Source: Guyparkeria hydrothermalis (GTDB lineage Bacteria; Pseudomonadota; Gammaproteobacteria; Halothiobacillales; Halothiobacillaceae). Taken from it: a stretch of DNA of 61,400 nucleotides. The notes under the pieces were generated by a model that was given only the letters and a program-made list of their open reading frames with translations, did no database searches and was not told the DNA's origin. Made by a program: the position numbers and the translations under genes. The DNA lies in the NCBI RefSeq assembly GCF_023555375.1, contig NZ_JAJSEE010000009.1:1-61400 (forward strand), read 5' to 3'. Shown here piece after piece: positions 10,725 to 19,317 of this stretch (position 1 is the first letter of the stretch; each line of letters begins with the position of its first letter).

Positions 10725-10933
10725 GCCGATCGGGATTACGGCGCGGTCCGGTAGGACAGGGCGGTACTCGACCGGGGAACCGACCGGTATCGGCGTGGTC
10801 AATGCCGGTTGCAAGGCGTATCATCGGCTCTTCCCTTGGGCTCGAACCCGGCCGCCGCCACCGGCACACGCGGGCGCGCCTGGCGTCCGGTCCCGGCGCC
10901 CTCTGCCCTGACACCTTCTGGTACACGAGATTC

Positions 10934-12358
10934 ATGTCACTTCCGGATTACGATTCCGACTCGCCCAAGCCCCAACGCCGCACGAGCGCGACGTCCGGCT
11001 CGCCGCTGGCCCTGCGGGTGCCTCCGCATTCACAGGAGGCCGAACAGGCGGTGCTTGGCGGGTTGATGCTCGATCCACTCGCCTTCGAGCAGGTGGGCGA
11101 CAAGCTCACCGCCCCCGACTTCTATTTCCACGACCACCGCGTCATCTTCCAGGTAATCGGTGAACTCGCCGAGCGCAACCAGCCGTTCGACGCGATGGTG
11201 GTCTCCGAGCGCCTCAAGACGCTGGAAAAGCTCGAGGACATCGGCGGGAACGACTACCTTGCCGCCCTGGTCGACTCGGTGCCGAGTGCGGCGAACATCG
11301 CGGCGTATGCCGAGATCATCCGCGAGCACTCGCTGCTGCGTCGGCTGATCGAGGTGGGCACCGAGATCTCGCGCAAGAGCTATCAGACCGAGGGGCAGAC
11401 AGCCTACGACGTGCTGGAGATCGCCGAGAAGGAGATCTTCGCGATCGCCGACGAGGGCTCGCGTACCCGCCGGGGGTTCCGGAGCATCACGGATCTGTTG
11501 ACCGTGGCAATGGACCGCATTGCCGAGCTCTACGAGAACAAGGGCGAGGTCACCGGCATCAGCACGGGGTTCAGCGATCTCGACGAGATGACCACCGGCC
11601 TGCAGAAGGGCGACCTGGTCATCGTGGCCGGGCGCCCGTCGATGGGCAAGACCACGTTCTCGATGAACATCGCCGAGAACGTCGCCCTCTACAGCAAGAA
11701 GGCCGTGGCCGTGTTCTCCATGGAGATGCCCGGCGACCAGCTCGCCGTGCGGATGCTCTCCTCGCTGGGTCGCATCGACCAGACCAAGGTGCGCACCGGT
11801 CGGCTCGAGGACAGCGACTGGCACCGGATTTCCGGGGCGGTCGGTCAGTTGAGTCAGACCAAGATCTTCATCGACGACACGCCGGCGCTTTCGCCGTCGG
11901 ACCTGCGCTCGCGCGCCCGCCGGCTGGCCCGCGAGGAGGATCTCGGCCTGATCGTGGTCGACTACCTGCAGCTGATGCAGGTGCCGGGCTCCAAGGAGAA
12001 CCGCACCACGGAAATCTCGGAGATCTCGCGCTCGCTCAAGGCGGTCGCCAAGGAGCTCGACGTCCCCCTGATCGCGCTCTCGCAGCTCAACCGGTCGCTC
12101 GAGCAGCGGCCCAACAAGCGCCCGGTGATGTCGGACCTGCGTGAATCCGGGGCGATCGAGCAGGATGCCGACATCATCATGTTCATCTACCGGGAAGAGG
12201 TCTACGAGCCCGACACCGAGAAGAAGGGCATGGCCGAGATCATCATCGGCAAGCAGCGTAATGGGCCGGTAGGCACCGTGCCGATGACGTTCCGGGGCCA
12301 GAACACCCGGTTCGAGGACTTCATCAGCCCCGAGAGCGTGCCGGAAGCCTACCGGTGA
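10934..12358 (+). CDS. dnaB: Replicative DNA helicase DnaB
   Basis: 474 aa from ATG 10934, close to E. coli DnaB (471). The upstream in-frame extension crosses the rplI terminator, so it is rejected. The N-terminal DnaB domain starts near residue 30 (RVPPHSQEAEQAVLGGLMLD). The RecA-like ATPase domain has Walker A GRPSMGKTTFSMNIAENVAL and the arginine-rich hexamer region DLRESGAIEQDADIIMFIYR. It unwinds DNA at the replication fork. The stop overlaps the alr start in a TGATG junction. Confidence 0.98.
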   Translation: MSLPDYDSDSPKPQRRTSATSGSPLALRVPPHSQEAEQAVLGGLMLDPLAFEQVGDKLTAPDFYFHDHRVIFQVIGELAERNQPFDAMVVSERLKTLEKLEDIGGNDYLAALVDSVPSAANIAAYAEIIREHSLLRRLIEVGTEISRKSYQTEGQTAYDVLEIAEKEIFAIADEGSRTRRGFRSITDLLTVAMDRIAELYENKGEVTGISTGFSDLDEMTTGLQKGDLVIVAGRPSMGKTTFSMNIAENVALYSKKAVAVFSMEMPGDQLAVRMLSSLGRIDQTKVRTGRLEDSDWHRISGAVGQLSQTKIFIDDTPALSPSDLRSRARRLAREEDLGLIVVDYLQLMQVPGSKENRTTEISEISRSLKAVAKELDVPLIALSQLNRSLEQRPNKRPVMSDLRESGAIEQDADIIMFIYREEVYEPDTEKKGMAEIIIGKQRNGPVGTVPMTFRGQNTRFEDFISPESVPEAYR

Positions 12359-13455
12359 TGCGTCGGGCACGATTGCTGATCGACACCGCCGCGATGCGTC
12401 ACAACCTCGGCGTGGCGCGCGACGCGGCGGGTACCCGTTCGATCTTCGCGGCGGTCAAGGCCGATGGCTACGGCCACGGGCTGCTGACGGCCGCCCGGGC
12501 GTTTTCCGCGGCCGGCACCGATGGGTTCGCGGTGGCTACCCCGGGCGAGGGCCTGGCCCTGCGCGAGGCGGGGCTCACCGAGCGCATCCTGGTCCTGCAG
12601 GGCGCGTTGACCGCCGATGAGCTCGCGGTTGCCGCCGAGCGGTCGCTGGACCTGGTCTTCCACGAGCTCGCGCAACTCGATCTGCTCGACCAGCACGCCG
12701 CCTCGCTGCCGCCGGGTCGCATCCGCGCCTGGATCAAGGCGGACACCGGCATGCACCGTGAAGGTCTGATGCCCGAGACCGTCCCGACGGCCCGTGAGCG
12801 ACTGCTGGCCTGCCCGGCGATCGGTGGCACCATCGGGTTGATGACGCACTTCGCCCGCGCCGACGAGCCGGACCTCGGGCCCACGGAACAGCAGATCGAG
12901 ACGTTTCGCGCCATCGCGGCCGGCGGGCCGGGCGAGACCAGCCTGTGCAACTCGGCCGGTCTGCTGGGCGCGACGGCGGCCGGAGGTGACTGGGTGCGTC
13001 CCGGTGTGATGCTCTACGGCGGCAACCCGTTCATTTTCGGTGAGGCGGCGCAGTTCGATTTGCGGGCCGCGATGACGCTCAAGACCGTGCTGGTCGCCGT
13101 GCGGCAGGTGCCGCGCGGGGAGTCGATTGGTTACGGGGGCCGCTTTGTGGCGCCCGAGACCATGCCGGTGGGGCTGGCTTCGGTCGGGTACGGCGACGGC
13201 TACCCGCGTCACGCGCCCGATGGCACGCCGATCCTGGTCAACGGTCAGCGCAGCCAGATCGTCGGGCGGGTATCGATGGACCTGGTCACGGTCGACCTGC
13301 GCGGCATCCAGGCGCAGGTCGGCGACGAGGTCGAGTGCTGGGGGAGCGGGCTACCGATCGACCAGGTGGCCCAGTCCGCGGGCACGATCAGCTACGAACT
13401 GATGTGCCAGGTCAGCGGCCAGTTGCGTGCCGAGGCGACGATTCTGGGGCAGTAG
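12358..13455 (+). CDS. alr: Alanine racemase
   Basis: 365 aa from ATG 12358 (TGATG overlap with dnaB); the GTG immediately upstream is a less likely start. A PLP enzyme of fold type III making D-alanine for peptidoglycan. The PLP-binding Lys is in FAAVKADGYGHGL. WIKADTGMHREGL and CNSAGLLGA are family motifs, and the phosphate/active-site region is GLASVGYGDGYPRHAPDG. The dnaB-alr pairing is common in gammaproteobacteria. Confidence 0.97.
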   Translation: MRRARLLIDTAAMRHNLGVARDAAGTRSIFAAVKADGYGHGLLTAARAFSAAGTDGFAVATPGEGLALREAGLTERILVLQGALTADELAVAAERSLDLVFHELAQLDLLDQHAASLPPGRIRAWIKADTGMHREGLMPETVPTARERLLACPAIGGTIGLMTHFARADEPDLGPTEQQIETFRAIAAGGPGETSLCNSAGLLGATAAGGDWVRPGVMLYGGNPFIFGEAAQFDLRAAMTLKTVLVAVRQVPRGESIGYGGRFVAPETMPVGLASVGYGDGYPRHAPDGTPILVNGQRSQIVGRVSMDLVTVDLRGIQAQVGDEVECWGSGLPIDQVAQSAGTISYELMCQVSGQLRAEATILGQ

Positions 13456-13476
13456 GCGTCGAGCGCCTTCGGCAGT

Positions 13477-14046
13477 TTAATCCGCTTCCCGCTCGAGTCG
13501 GTCGAGCGCGGCGAGCGTGCGTTGGATCAGGCCAGCCTGCGCGTTGACGTGTGTCGCGAGCAGGGCATCCGCGTTCCGCTCGCCCTCGACCATGGCCACG
13601 AAGGCGTGCGCCGTCGAGCCTTCCATCCCCGCCGCGCGCGCGGCCTCGCGCATCTCGTTCAGTGCCGCGAGTGCCTCCCGCTCGCCCCAGGTGGCGGCGA
13701 GTATCAGGGCGGCGATCTGGTCGGCGGCCTGCGTCTCGGCCTGCTCGGCGACCTGTGACAGCCAGCCGGGATCACGCGCGGCCCGAACCGCCGCCGCGAG
13801 GATCATCCGATCCTCCTCGTCCAGACGCGATTCATCGATCCGCTCGCCGTTCCCGGCTTCTTCACCGGCCAGGCGTGCGCCGAGCGCGTCCGCCAGGGCG
13901 TGCCAGCCGTCCTGCCGGTAGCGGTCGATCAGGCACGAGGCGGCGGTCCGGGTGGGGGTGTCGGGGGCGGTCGCGGCGAGGGCGGCGCCCACCGCCTCGA
14001 TCAGCTCAAGGTGTGCGGCGGCAACCTGACTGGAAACGTCTGTCAT
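13477..14046 (-). CDS. Hypothetical alpha-helical protein, unrecognised
   Basis: About 189 aa from the ATG at 14046 (MTDVSSQVAAAH). The frame is open much further upstream, but that extension crosses the repeat at 14125-14185 and the start of tas. The protein is Ala/Glu/Leu/Arg-rich, predicted helical and soluble, with no cysteine cluster, no signal peptide and no motif I recognise. Codon use matches neighbouring genes. It is convergent with alr, 21 bp away. I do not propose a function. Confidence 0.7.
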   Translation of the reverse strand: MTDVSSQVAAAHLELIEAVGAALAATAPDTPTRTAASCLIDRYRQDGWHALADALGARLAGEEAGNGERIDESRLDEEDRMILAAAVRAARDPGWLSQVAEQAETQAADQIAALILAATWGEREALAALNEMREAARAAGMEGSTAHAFVAMVEGERNADALLATHVNAQAGLIQRTLAALDRLEREAD

Positions 14047-14124
14047 CTCGGCTACTCTACTGGGCTGGCTGAATGGGACGTGGCCGAACCGCTCCGCGCG
14101 GGGCTGGGGCGGTCTCGTTCCGCC

Positions 14125-14185
14125 AAGGAAACCCGGCACGAATGCCAGGCTCCGCGGAGCGGCATGGCATTGGTGCAGAGTTTGG
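14125..14185. repeat. Palindromic intergenic repeat, copy B (short, 61 bp)
   Basis: The left end (GGAAACCCGGCACGAATGCC) and the right end (GGCATTGGTGCAGAGTTTGG) are imperfect inverted repeats of each other. They match the termini of the longer copies at 29873-30040 and 43576-43764. The centre is the perfect palindrome GCTCCGCGGAGC at 14149-14160. It looks like a deletion derivative consisting of the termini only. It lies between two divergent genes, 33 bp before tas. Confidence 0.75.
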
Positions 14186-14218
14186 CTAACGACACAGACT
14201 AAATCGCGTGGAGTAACG

Positions 14219-15259
14219 ATGGAATACCGACGTCTTGGCAACAGCGGACTCAGGGTCAGCGAAATCTGTCTCGGCACCATGACCTTCGGTGAGCAGAACA
14301 CCGAGGCCGAGGCCCACCGGCAGCTCGACCACGCGGTCGCCGCCGGCATCAACTTCATCGACACCGCCGAGATGTATCCGGTCCCGCCGCGCGCCGAGAC
14401 CCAGGGACGAACCGAGAGCTTCATCGGTTCCTGGTTGCGTCACCAACAGCGCGACCGGCTGATCCTGGCCACGAAGATCACCGGGGCGGGGCGAACGAGC
14501 CTGAACCACGTGCGCGGCGGCCCGCGGGTGACGCGCGAACAGGTTCGCGAGGCCATCGATGGTAGCCTCAAGCGACTGCAGACCGACTACGTCGACCTCT
14601 ACCAGATCCACTGGCCGGATCGCTACGTGCCGAAGTTCGGCCAGGTCTACTACGATCCCGCACAACGCTGGGAGAGCGAGTCGATCGACGACCAGCTGCA
14701 CGCCCTGGCCGAGCAGGTCGAGGCGGGCAAGGTCCGTTACCTGGGGCTGTCCAACGAGACCCCCTATGGGGTGATGGCGTTTGTCGAGGCGGCGCGTCGC
14801 CATCACCTGCCGGTGGTTACCTCGGTACAGAACGCCTATCACCTGATGAATCGCAGCTTCGAGACCGGCGGCCTGGCCGAGGTCTGCAACGAGCTGGACG
14901 TGGCCTTGCTGCCGTACAGCCCGCTTGCCTTCGGTCACCTGACCGGCAAGTACCTGGACGATCCCGCCGCCCCCGGGCGGATCACGCAGTTCCCGGACTT
15001 CGGTCAGCGGTACGAAAAGCCCAACGCCGCGGCGGCGACCCGCGCCTACGTGGCGCTGGCGCGCGAGCATGGCCTGTCGCCGGCCCAGATGGCGATCGCC
15101 TTCACGCTGCGTCGCCCGGAGGTGGCGGCCACCATCATCGGCGCGACCACCATGACGCAGTTGGAGGAGAACATTGCGGCCGCCCAGGTGTCGTTGTCGT
15201 CGGAGTTGCTCGAGGCGATCGATGCGATCGATGCCCGTTACCCGAACCCCACGGTCTGA
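14219..15259 (+). CDS. tas: NADP(H)-dependent aldo-keto reductase, Tas-like
   Basis: 346 aa, the same length as E. coli Tas. It opens MEYRRLGNSGLRVSEICLGT; the cofactor-barrel motifs include GINFIDTAEMYP (active-site Asp/Tyr), ILATKITG, and the catalytic His region YVDLYQIHWPDR. The long loop between strand and helix is typical of the Tas subfamily. Its natural substrate is not established. SD GGAG sits 8 bp before the ATG. It appears co-transcribed with the downstream dehydrogenase, 12 bp away. Confidence 0.92.
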   Translation: MEYRRLGNSGLRVSEICLGTMTFGEQNTEAEAHRQLDHAVAAGINFIDTAEMYPVPPRAETQGRTESFIGSWLRHQQRDRLILATKITGAGRTSLNHVRGGPRVTREQVREAIDGSLKRLQTDYVDLYQIHWPDRYVPKFGQVYYDPAQRWESESIDDQLHALAEQVEAGKVRYLGLSNETPYGVMAFVEAARRHHLPVVTSVQNAYHLMNRSFETGGLAEVCNELDVALLPYSPLAFGHLTGKYLDDPAAPGRITQFPDFGQRYEKPNAAAATRAYVALAREHGLSPAQMAIAFTLRRPEVAATIIGATTMTQLEENIAAAQVSLSSELLEAIDAIDARYPNPTV

Positions 15260-15271
15260 AGGAAGGCGAGC

Positions 15272-16735
15272 ATGAGTGACGATCTGGTGGGAACAATCCG
15301 TTCCACCCCCCTGTTCCGGGAGGAGTGTTTCATCGACGGACAGTGGGTATCGGCCGGGGAGGCCGAACGGCAGGCGGTGGTAAACCCGGCCAATGGCGAG
15401 ACCATCGGCTCGGTGCCGCGACTGGGCGTCGAGCCGACCCGCCAGGCGATCGAGGCGGCCGAACGGGCCTGGCCGGCCTGGCGCGAGCAGACCGCCGAGG
15501 CACGTGGTTCGATCCTCTATCGCTGGTACGAGCTCATGCTCGACAACGAGGAGATCCTGGCGCGGATCATGACCCTCGAGCAGGGTAAGCCGCTCGCCGA
15601 GTCGGCCGGCGAGATCCGTTACGCCGCCTCGTTTCTCAAGTGGTTTGCCGAGGAGGCCCGCCGGGCCTATGGGCGGACTATCCCGGCGGCAAAGCCGGGG
15701 CAGCAGATCGTCGTGCTGCGCCAGCCGATCGGCGTCTGTGCGGCGATCACGCCGTGGAATTTCCCCTCGTCGATGATTACCCGCAAGGCGGCCGCCGCGC
15801 TTGCCGCCGGCTGCCCGATGCTGGTCAAGCCGGCGAGTGCCACGCCGTTTTCCGCCCTGGCCCTGGCCGCGCTCGCCGAAAAGGCCGGGGTGCCGGCCGG
15901 CGTGTTCAACGTGGTGACCGGCTCAGCCAGCGAGATCGCCGGCGAGATGACCGCCAACCCGGCCGTGCGCAAGATCTCGTTTACCGGTTCGACCGAGGTG
16001 GGCAGCCAGCTGATGCGCGAGGCGGCCGGGAACGTGCAGAAGCTCTCGCTCGAGCTCGGTGGCAATGCGCCGTTTATCGTCTTCGATGATGCCGATCTCG
16101 ACGCGGCGGTCGAGGGCGCCATCGCCGCCAAGTTTCGCAACACCGGCCAGACCTGCGTCTGCGTCAACCGCTTCTACGTTCAGGACGGCGTCTACGAGCC
16201 GTTCGTCGTGCGCCTGAAGGCCCGCATCGAGGGCCTGCGGCTCGGTGACGGGATGGACCCGGATTCCGACGTCACGCCCCTGATCGACAAGGCCGCCGCC
16301 GACAAGGTAATGGCCCAGATCGAGGAGGCGACCGGGCAGGGCGCGACCCTCATGGCCGGCGGGCAGCGCGACCCGCGCGGCGAGAATTACGTGGTGCCCA
16401 CCCTGCTGACCGAGATCCGGCAATCGATGCGGGTGATGCAGGAGGAGACCTTCGGGCCACTGGTCGCCGTGTCACGGTTCACCGACGAGGTCGAGGCCGT
16501 GGCGTTGGCCAACGACACCCCCTTCGGGTTGGCCGCGTATTTCTACAGCGAGAACGTCCACCGCGTCTGGCGGGTGGCCGAGGGCATCGAGGCGGGGATG
16601 ATCGGCATCAATACCGGGCTGATCTCCAACGCGGCGGCGCCGTTCGGCGGGGTCAAGGCGTCGGGACTGGGCCGCGAGGGAGCGGTCGAAGGCCTCGACG
16701 AGTACCTGGAGACCAAGTACCTGCTGATGGGCTGA
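15272..16735 (+). CDS. gabD: Succinate-semialdehyde dehydrogenase (NAD(P)+)
   Basis: A 487-aa aldehyde dehydrogenase of the GabD type. The general-base Glu261 is in LELGGNAPF and the nucleophile Cys295 is in NTGQTCVCVNRF. The opening ECFIDGQWV and the end GGVKASGLGREGAVEGLDEY (then LETKYLLMG) are characteristic of GabD. It oxidises succinate semialdehyde to succinate in GABA or 4-hydroxybutyrate catabolism. No GABA transaminase is seen nearby, so other short-chain semialdehydes are possible. SD GGAAGG precedes the ATG. Confidence 0.93.
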   Translation: MSDDLVGTIRSTPLFREECFIDGQWVSAGEAERQAVVNPANGETIGSVPRLGVEPTRQAIEAAERAWPAWREQTAEARGSILYRWYELMLDNEEILARIMTLEQGKPLAESAGEIRYAASFLKWFAEEARRAYGRTIPAAKPGQQIVVLRQPIGVCAAITPWNFPSSMITRKAAAALAAGCPMLVKPASATPFSALALAALAEKAGVPAGVFNVVTGSASEIAGEMTANPAVRKISFTGSTEVGSQLMREAAGNVQKLSLELGGNAPFIVFDDADLDAAVEGAIAAKFRNTGQTCVCVNRFYVQDGVYEPFVVRLKARIEGLRLGDGMDPDSDVTPLIDKAAADKVMAQIEEATGQGATLMAGGQRDPRGENYVVPTLLTEIRQSMRVMQEETFGPLVAVSRFTDEVEAVALANDTPFGLAAYFYSENVHRVWRVAEGIEAGMIGINTGLISNAAAPFGGVKASGLGREGAVEGLDEYLETKYLLMG

Positions 16736-16775
16736 CTCTTCCGAAGACGGCCCCGCGCTCAAACCCGCACCGGAC

Positions 16776-17435
16776 TCAGGCGATCGCGTCGAGGTTGGCC
16801 CCGGCATTGGCCGGCTCGGCGGCGCGGCGATAGGGGGTGGTGGGGTCACTGGTGTCCTTGTCGCTCGCCGACCGATCATCGGTGCCGCTGTCGCCGTTGT
16901 CGGCGCGCGCCTCCGACTGGGCGCGGTTGCGCTCGGCGGTCGCCTGGGCGGCCACGGCCAGATCGGTGGGGGACGGTTCGGCCGGGGCGAGGGCCGCGCG
17001 GATGACCTGCGCCATCTTCTCCGCGGTCGCGCGCGGGTCCCCGGCAACGGGCGTGGTGTCGATCTGGACATCGCCGCCGATCGCGTAGCGCTTGCCGTCC
17101 GGTCCCTGCTGATAATCGTACGAGCCACCACGCACCAGGTCGCCGCCGGCGGCACGGTGCGCGTTTTCATGGGCGCGCACCTCCTGATCGCGGGCCTTAA
17201 GTTCGGCCAACACGCGCTGCTCCTCGTTCGACATGCCCTCGCTGGCGGTTGGGGAGCGAGTGGTGGGCCGATTCGGCGAGCCCGCCTCGGTGGCTTTGTC
17301 CACGCCTCGTACGCGTGACGGGTCCGAGGTCAGGGAGGGTGCCGGCCTGGCCTCGGGCGCCACGCCGCCTGCGCCCCCCGGCATGAAGCGCGGGGCAGGG
17401 GCCAGGCTGGGCAGTGAGGCGGCGATCGGGGTCAT
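16776..17435 (-). CDS. SprA-related putative metalloprotease (CJM1_0395-type)
   Basis: 219 aa. The N-terminal 65 residues are Pro/Ala-rich and low-complexity. The core runs from about 70 to 155: EEQRVLAELKARDQEVRAHE followed by NAHRAAGG. The HENAH motif (residues 89-93) resembles an HExxH zinc site. It continues with SYDYQQGPDGKRYAIGGDVQ and ends in an Ala/Glu helix and a disordered tail. No signal peptide is evident. This protein family is annotated as a putative metalloprotease, but activity is unproven. It is convergent with gabD, 40 bp away. Confidence 0.85.
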   Translation of the reverse strand: MTPIAASLPSLAPAPRFMPGGAGGVAPEARPAPSLTSDPSRVRGVDKATEAGSPNRPTTRSPTASEGMSNEEQRVLAELKARDQEVRAHENAHRAAGGDLVRGGSYDYQQGPDGKRYAIGGDVQIDTTPVAGDPRATAEKMAQVIRAALAPAEPSPTDLAVAAQATAERNRAQSEARADNGDSGTDDRSASDKDTSDPTTPYRRAAEPANAGANLDAIA

Positions 17436-17481
17436 GCAAAAACCGGCTTGGGTCAGCGTATATCAATGGGTTATATCCCCT

Positions 17482-17498
17482 TTGCAGTTTATCTGCAA
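17482..17498. promoter_or_regulatory. Perfect inverted repeat TTGCAG-N5-CTGCAA, possible operator
   Basis: Arms TTGCAG (17482-17487) and CTGCAA (17493-17498) surround TTTAT. The site lies in an unusually AT-rich patch 46 bp upstream of the SprA-related gene and 165 bp upstream of the YqjD-like gene, so it could control either. No regulator is identified. Confidence 0.35.
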
Positions 17499-17587
17499 TG
17501 CCCGAGCGCAAATGGGGGATTCAGGTGGTGGCCCTTGGAGACCGACGGAACCGAGGCCGGTAACGCGTGTCCCCACCATGGCGTCGT

Positions 17588-17616
17588 TTGGATTCGTCCG
17601 CTGCGAGGACTACGCT
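17588..17616 (+). promoter_or_regulatory. Possible promoter of the yqjD-like operon
   Basis: TTGGAT (17588-17593), 17-bp spacer, TACGCT (17611-17616). It lies 47 bp before the ATG at 17663. The match to consensus is moderate. Confidence 0.4.
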
Positions 17617-17662
17617 CTTTGCTGGCGCAACCGATCTTGTCACTCAACAGAGGATTATCGAC

Positions 17663-18004
17663 ATGGCACAGGCACCTCAGAAAGACAACAACGCCGAGCT
17701 CGAGGCGGTAAAGGCCGATCTCGCGCAGCTACGCGGTGACGTGGGCGACCTGCTCAAGGCCTTCAAGGAACAGAACGAGGCGCGGGTTCGCGACCGGGCC
17801 GGCCAGGCGCGCGACGAGGTCAAGGCGGCCTTCGACGAAGGCATGGAAACCCTGAACCGCGGGTACCAGCAGGCTCGTCAGCACGGCGAGAAACGCGTCG
17901 AGGAGGCCGAGCAACTGGTCGGCAACCATCCGTTGACCTCGGTCGTCGCCGCCTTCGGCGTCGGGTTCGTGATTGCCAAGCTGCTCGACGGAGGCCGACG
18001 CTGA
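17663..18004 (+). CDS. ElaB/YqjD/DUF883 family membrane-anchored protein
   Basis: 113 aa from ATG 17663, preceded by AGAGGA. A long amphipathic, heptad-like helix (about 12-85, rich in Lys/Glu/Arg) is followed by one C-terminal hydrophobic segment, LTSVVAAFGVGFVIAKLL, and GGRR. This is the YqjD/ElaB architecture: a C-tail-anchored inner-membrane protein. In E. coli YqjD and ElaB associate with ribosomes in stationary phase. It overlaps the next gene, and the order yqjD-yqjE-like-small gene mirrors E. coli yqjDEK. Confidence 0.85.
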   Translation: MAQAPQKDNNAELEAVKADLAQLRGDVGDLLKAFKEQNEARVRDRAGQARDEVKAAFDEGMETLNRGYQQARQHGEKRVEEAEQLVGNHPLTSVVAAFGVGFVIAKLLDGGRR

Positions 18005-18276
18005 AAGCCCTGACCGACTATGTCCTCGCGCTGACGAATCTGGTCGAGGCCGAGGGACGGGTGTTGCGCCAACAGATCGGGCGAGTTGCGGCAGCCGTGG
18101 TGCTGCTGGGCGTGGTCGGGGTGCTGGTCATGGTCGGCATCGCGCTGGGCTTGGCCGGTATCTATCACTGGGTGGCGCCGATCTGGGGCGCGGCCGGCGG
18201 CTTCGGCGTGATTGCCGCCTTGAGCCTCACGGTTGCCGCCGTTCTCGGAGTTTGGGCCTACCGATGGCTGCGCTGA
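18001..18276 (+). CDS. YqjE-like (DUF1469) small membrane protein, probable CTG start
   Basis: 91 aa if it begins at CTG 18001 (71 aa from GTG 18061). The codons between 18001 and 18060 read as a helix, KALTDYVLALTNLVEAEGR, that fits the conserved N-terminal amphipathic helix of the family. GGAGG at 17990-17994 lies 6 bp upstream of the CTG. No in-frame ATG, GTG or TTG is available near it. Two transmembrane segments follow (VAAAVVLLGVVGVLVMVGIA and FGVIAALSLTVAAVLGVWAY). It overlaps the yqjD-like stop by 4 bp, so translation is probably coupled. Confidence 0.7.
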   Translation: MKALTDYVLALTNLVEAEGRVLRQQIGRVAAAVVLLGVVGVLVMVGIALGLAGIYHWVAPIWGAAGGFGVIAALSLTVAAVLGVWAYRWLR

Positions 18277-18608
18277 ACGTGGCTGCCCGGCGACTCGAGC
18301 AACGGGCCCGGGTCGCCGAGATCGAACGGGCCCCGGGGCAATCCGCGTCGCCGACGCCTGCGCAGGAACTGCAACAGGCCAAGTGGGCGCTTCGGGACTC
18401 GGAACGTCGCCTCGGTCTCGAGATGGAGGCGGTCTGGGTGCCGATTCGCGTCGGCATGCGGTCCCGCCCCTGGAGGACGCTTGCGCTATCCGTGGCGGCG
18501 GGGGGCGTGTATGGCTGGGCCGACGGTGCCACTCGCGGGGCGATTTCCCGACTGACGTGGCGCGTATTGCGAACGAGTCTGTCCGGTCACGGTCTCAGAA
18601 TGCGGTAA
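18264..18608 (+). CDS. Small protein in yqjK position
   Basis: 114 aa from ATG 18264, overlapping the yqjE-like end by 13 bp. The N-terminal half is a charged helix (AARRLEQRARVAEIERAPG, then AQELQQAKWALRDSERRLGL). The C-terminal half has a weakly hydrophobic stretch, TLALSVAAGGVYGWADGATR. I do not recognise a domain. Placement matches YqjK of E. coli but sequence similarity is not obvious. Probably the third gene of the stress-membrane operon. Confidence 0.65.
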   Translation: MAALNVAARRLEQRARVAEIERAPGQSASPTPAQELQQAKWALRDSERRLGLEMEAVWVPIRVGMRSRPWRTLALSVAAGGVYGWADGATRGAISRLTWRVLRTSLSGHGLRMR

Positions 18609-18651
18609 CCCCATTGAGGTGGGTTTTCCACCGGCTAACGGGAGAGCGGGC

Positions 18652-19287
18652 ATGCCGCGTGATGAGGATCGAACACCCACGGACCAGGCGCTGGCCGTAA
18701 ACGAAGCGCCCCGCAATCTGGGCGATCTGCTACAGCGGATCGCCCAGGTGGCTTCCGATCGCGACGAGGTCTATCTCGCCACGATCATGGATGCGTTGGG
18801 CACCCGGTCCTTCGGTCCCGTGTTGCTCCTGATCGGCGTGATACTCGTGTCCCCCCTGAGTGGTCTGCCGGGGATGCCGACGACCATGGGCATCGGTCTG
18901 GTGTTGATCTCGCTGCAATTGGTGATGGGGCGAGAAGCATTCTGGCTGCCCCGCTGGCTGCTCCAGCGCCACGTCGCCAGCCATCGGCTGCAGGGGGCGC
19001 TTGAATGGCTCGATCGACCGGCCCGATTCATCGACTGGTGGCTGCGCCCACGCCTGTCCCTGCTTGCCTCGAACGGTGGCGCGATCGTGATCGCTGCCGT
19101 GTGCCTGCTCCTGGGGTTGAGCATGCCCGTGATGGAACTCGTGCCCTTCTCGGCGACGGCCGCGGGGCTCGCCGTGGTGGCCTTCGGACTGGCGCTGGTC
19201 GCCATCGACGGGCTGTTCGTCATCCTCGGCCTGTTCTACCTGTTGACCGTGGCGAGCCTCGCGGTGGCCGGCCTGGTCGCCAACTGA
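18652..19287 (+). CDS. ExoD family integral membrane protein (paralogue 1)
   Basis: About 211 aa from ATG 18652, preceded by GGGAGAG. The ExoD core is clear: LGTRSFGPVLLLIGVILVSP, GMPTTMGIGLVLISLQLVMG, REAFWLPRWLL, then PARFIDWWLRPRL and several more membrane segments. ExoD was named from Rhizobium exopolysaccharide mutants, and its molecular function is not known. A paralogue lies at 21840-22469. It is convergent with the decarboxylase gene, 30 bp away. Confidence 0.88.
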   Translation: MPRDEDRTPTDQALAVNEAPRNLGDLLQRIAQVASDRDEVYLATIMDALGTRSFGPVLLLIGVILVSPLSGLPGMPTTMGIGLVLISLQLVMGREAFWLPRWLLQRHVASHRLQGALEWLDRPARFIDWWLRPRLSLLASNGGAIVIAAVCLLLGLSMPVMELVPFSATAAGLAVVAFGLALVAIDGLFVILGLFYLLTVASLAVAGLVAN

Positions 19288-19317
19288 CGGGCCTGTCGGC
19301 CGACGCCGAGAGTTTCC

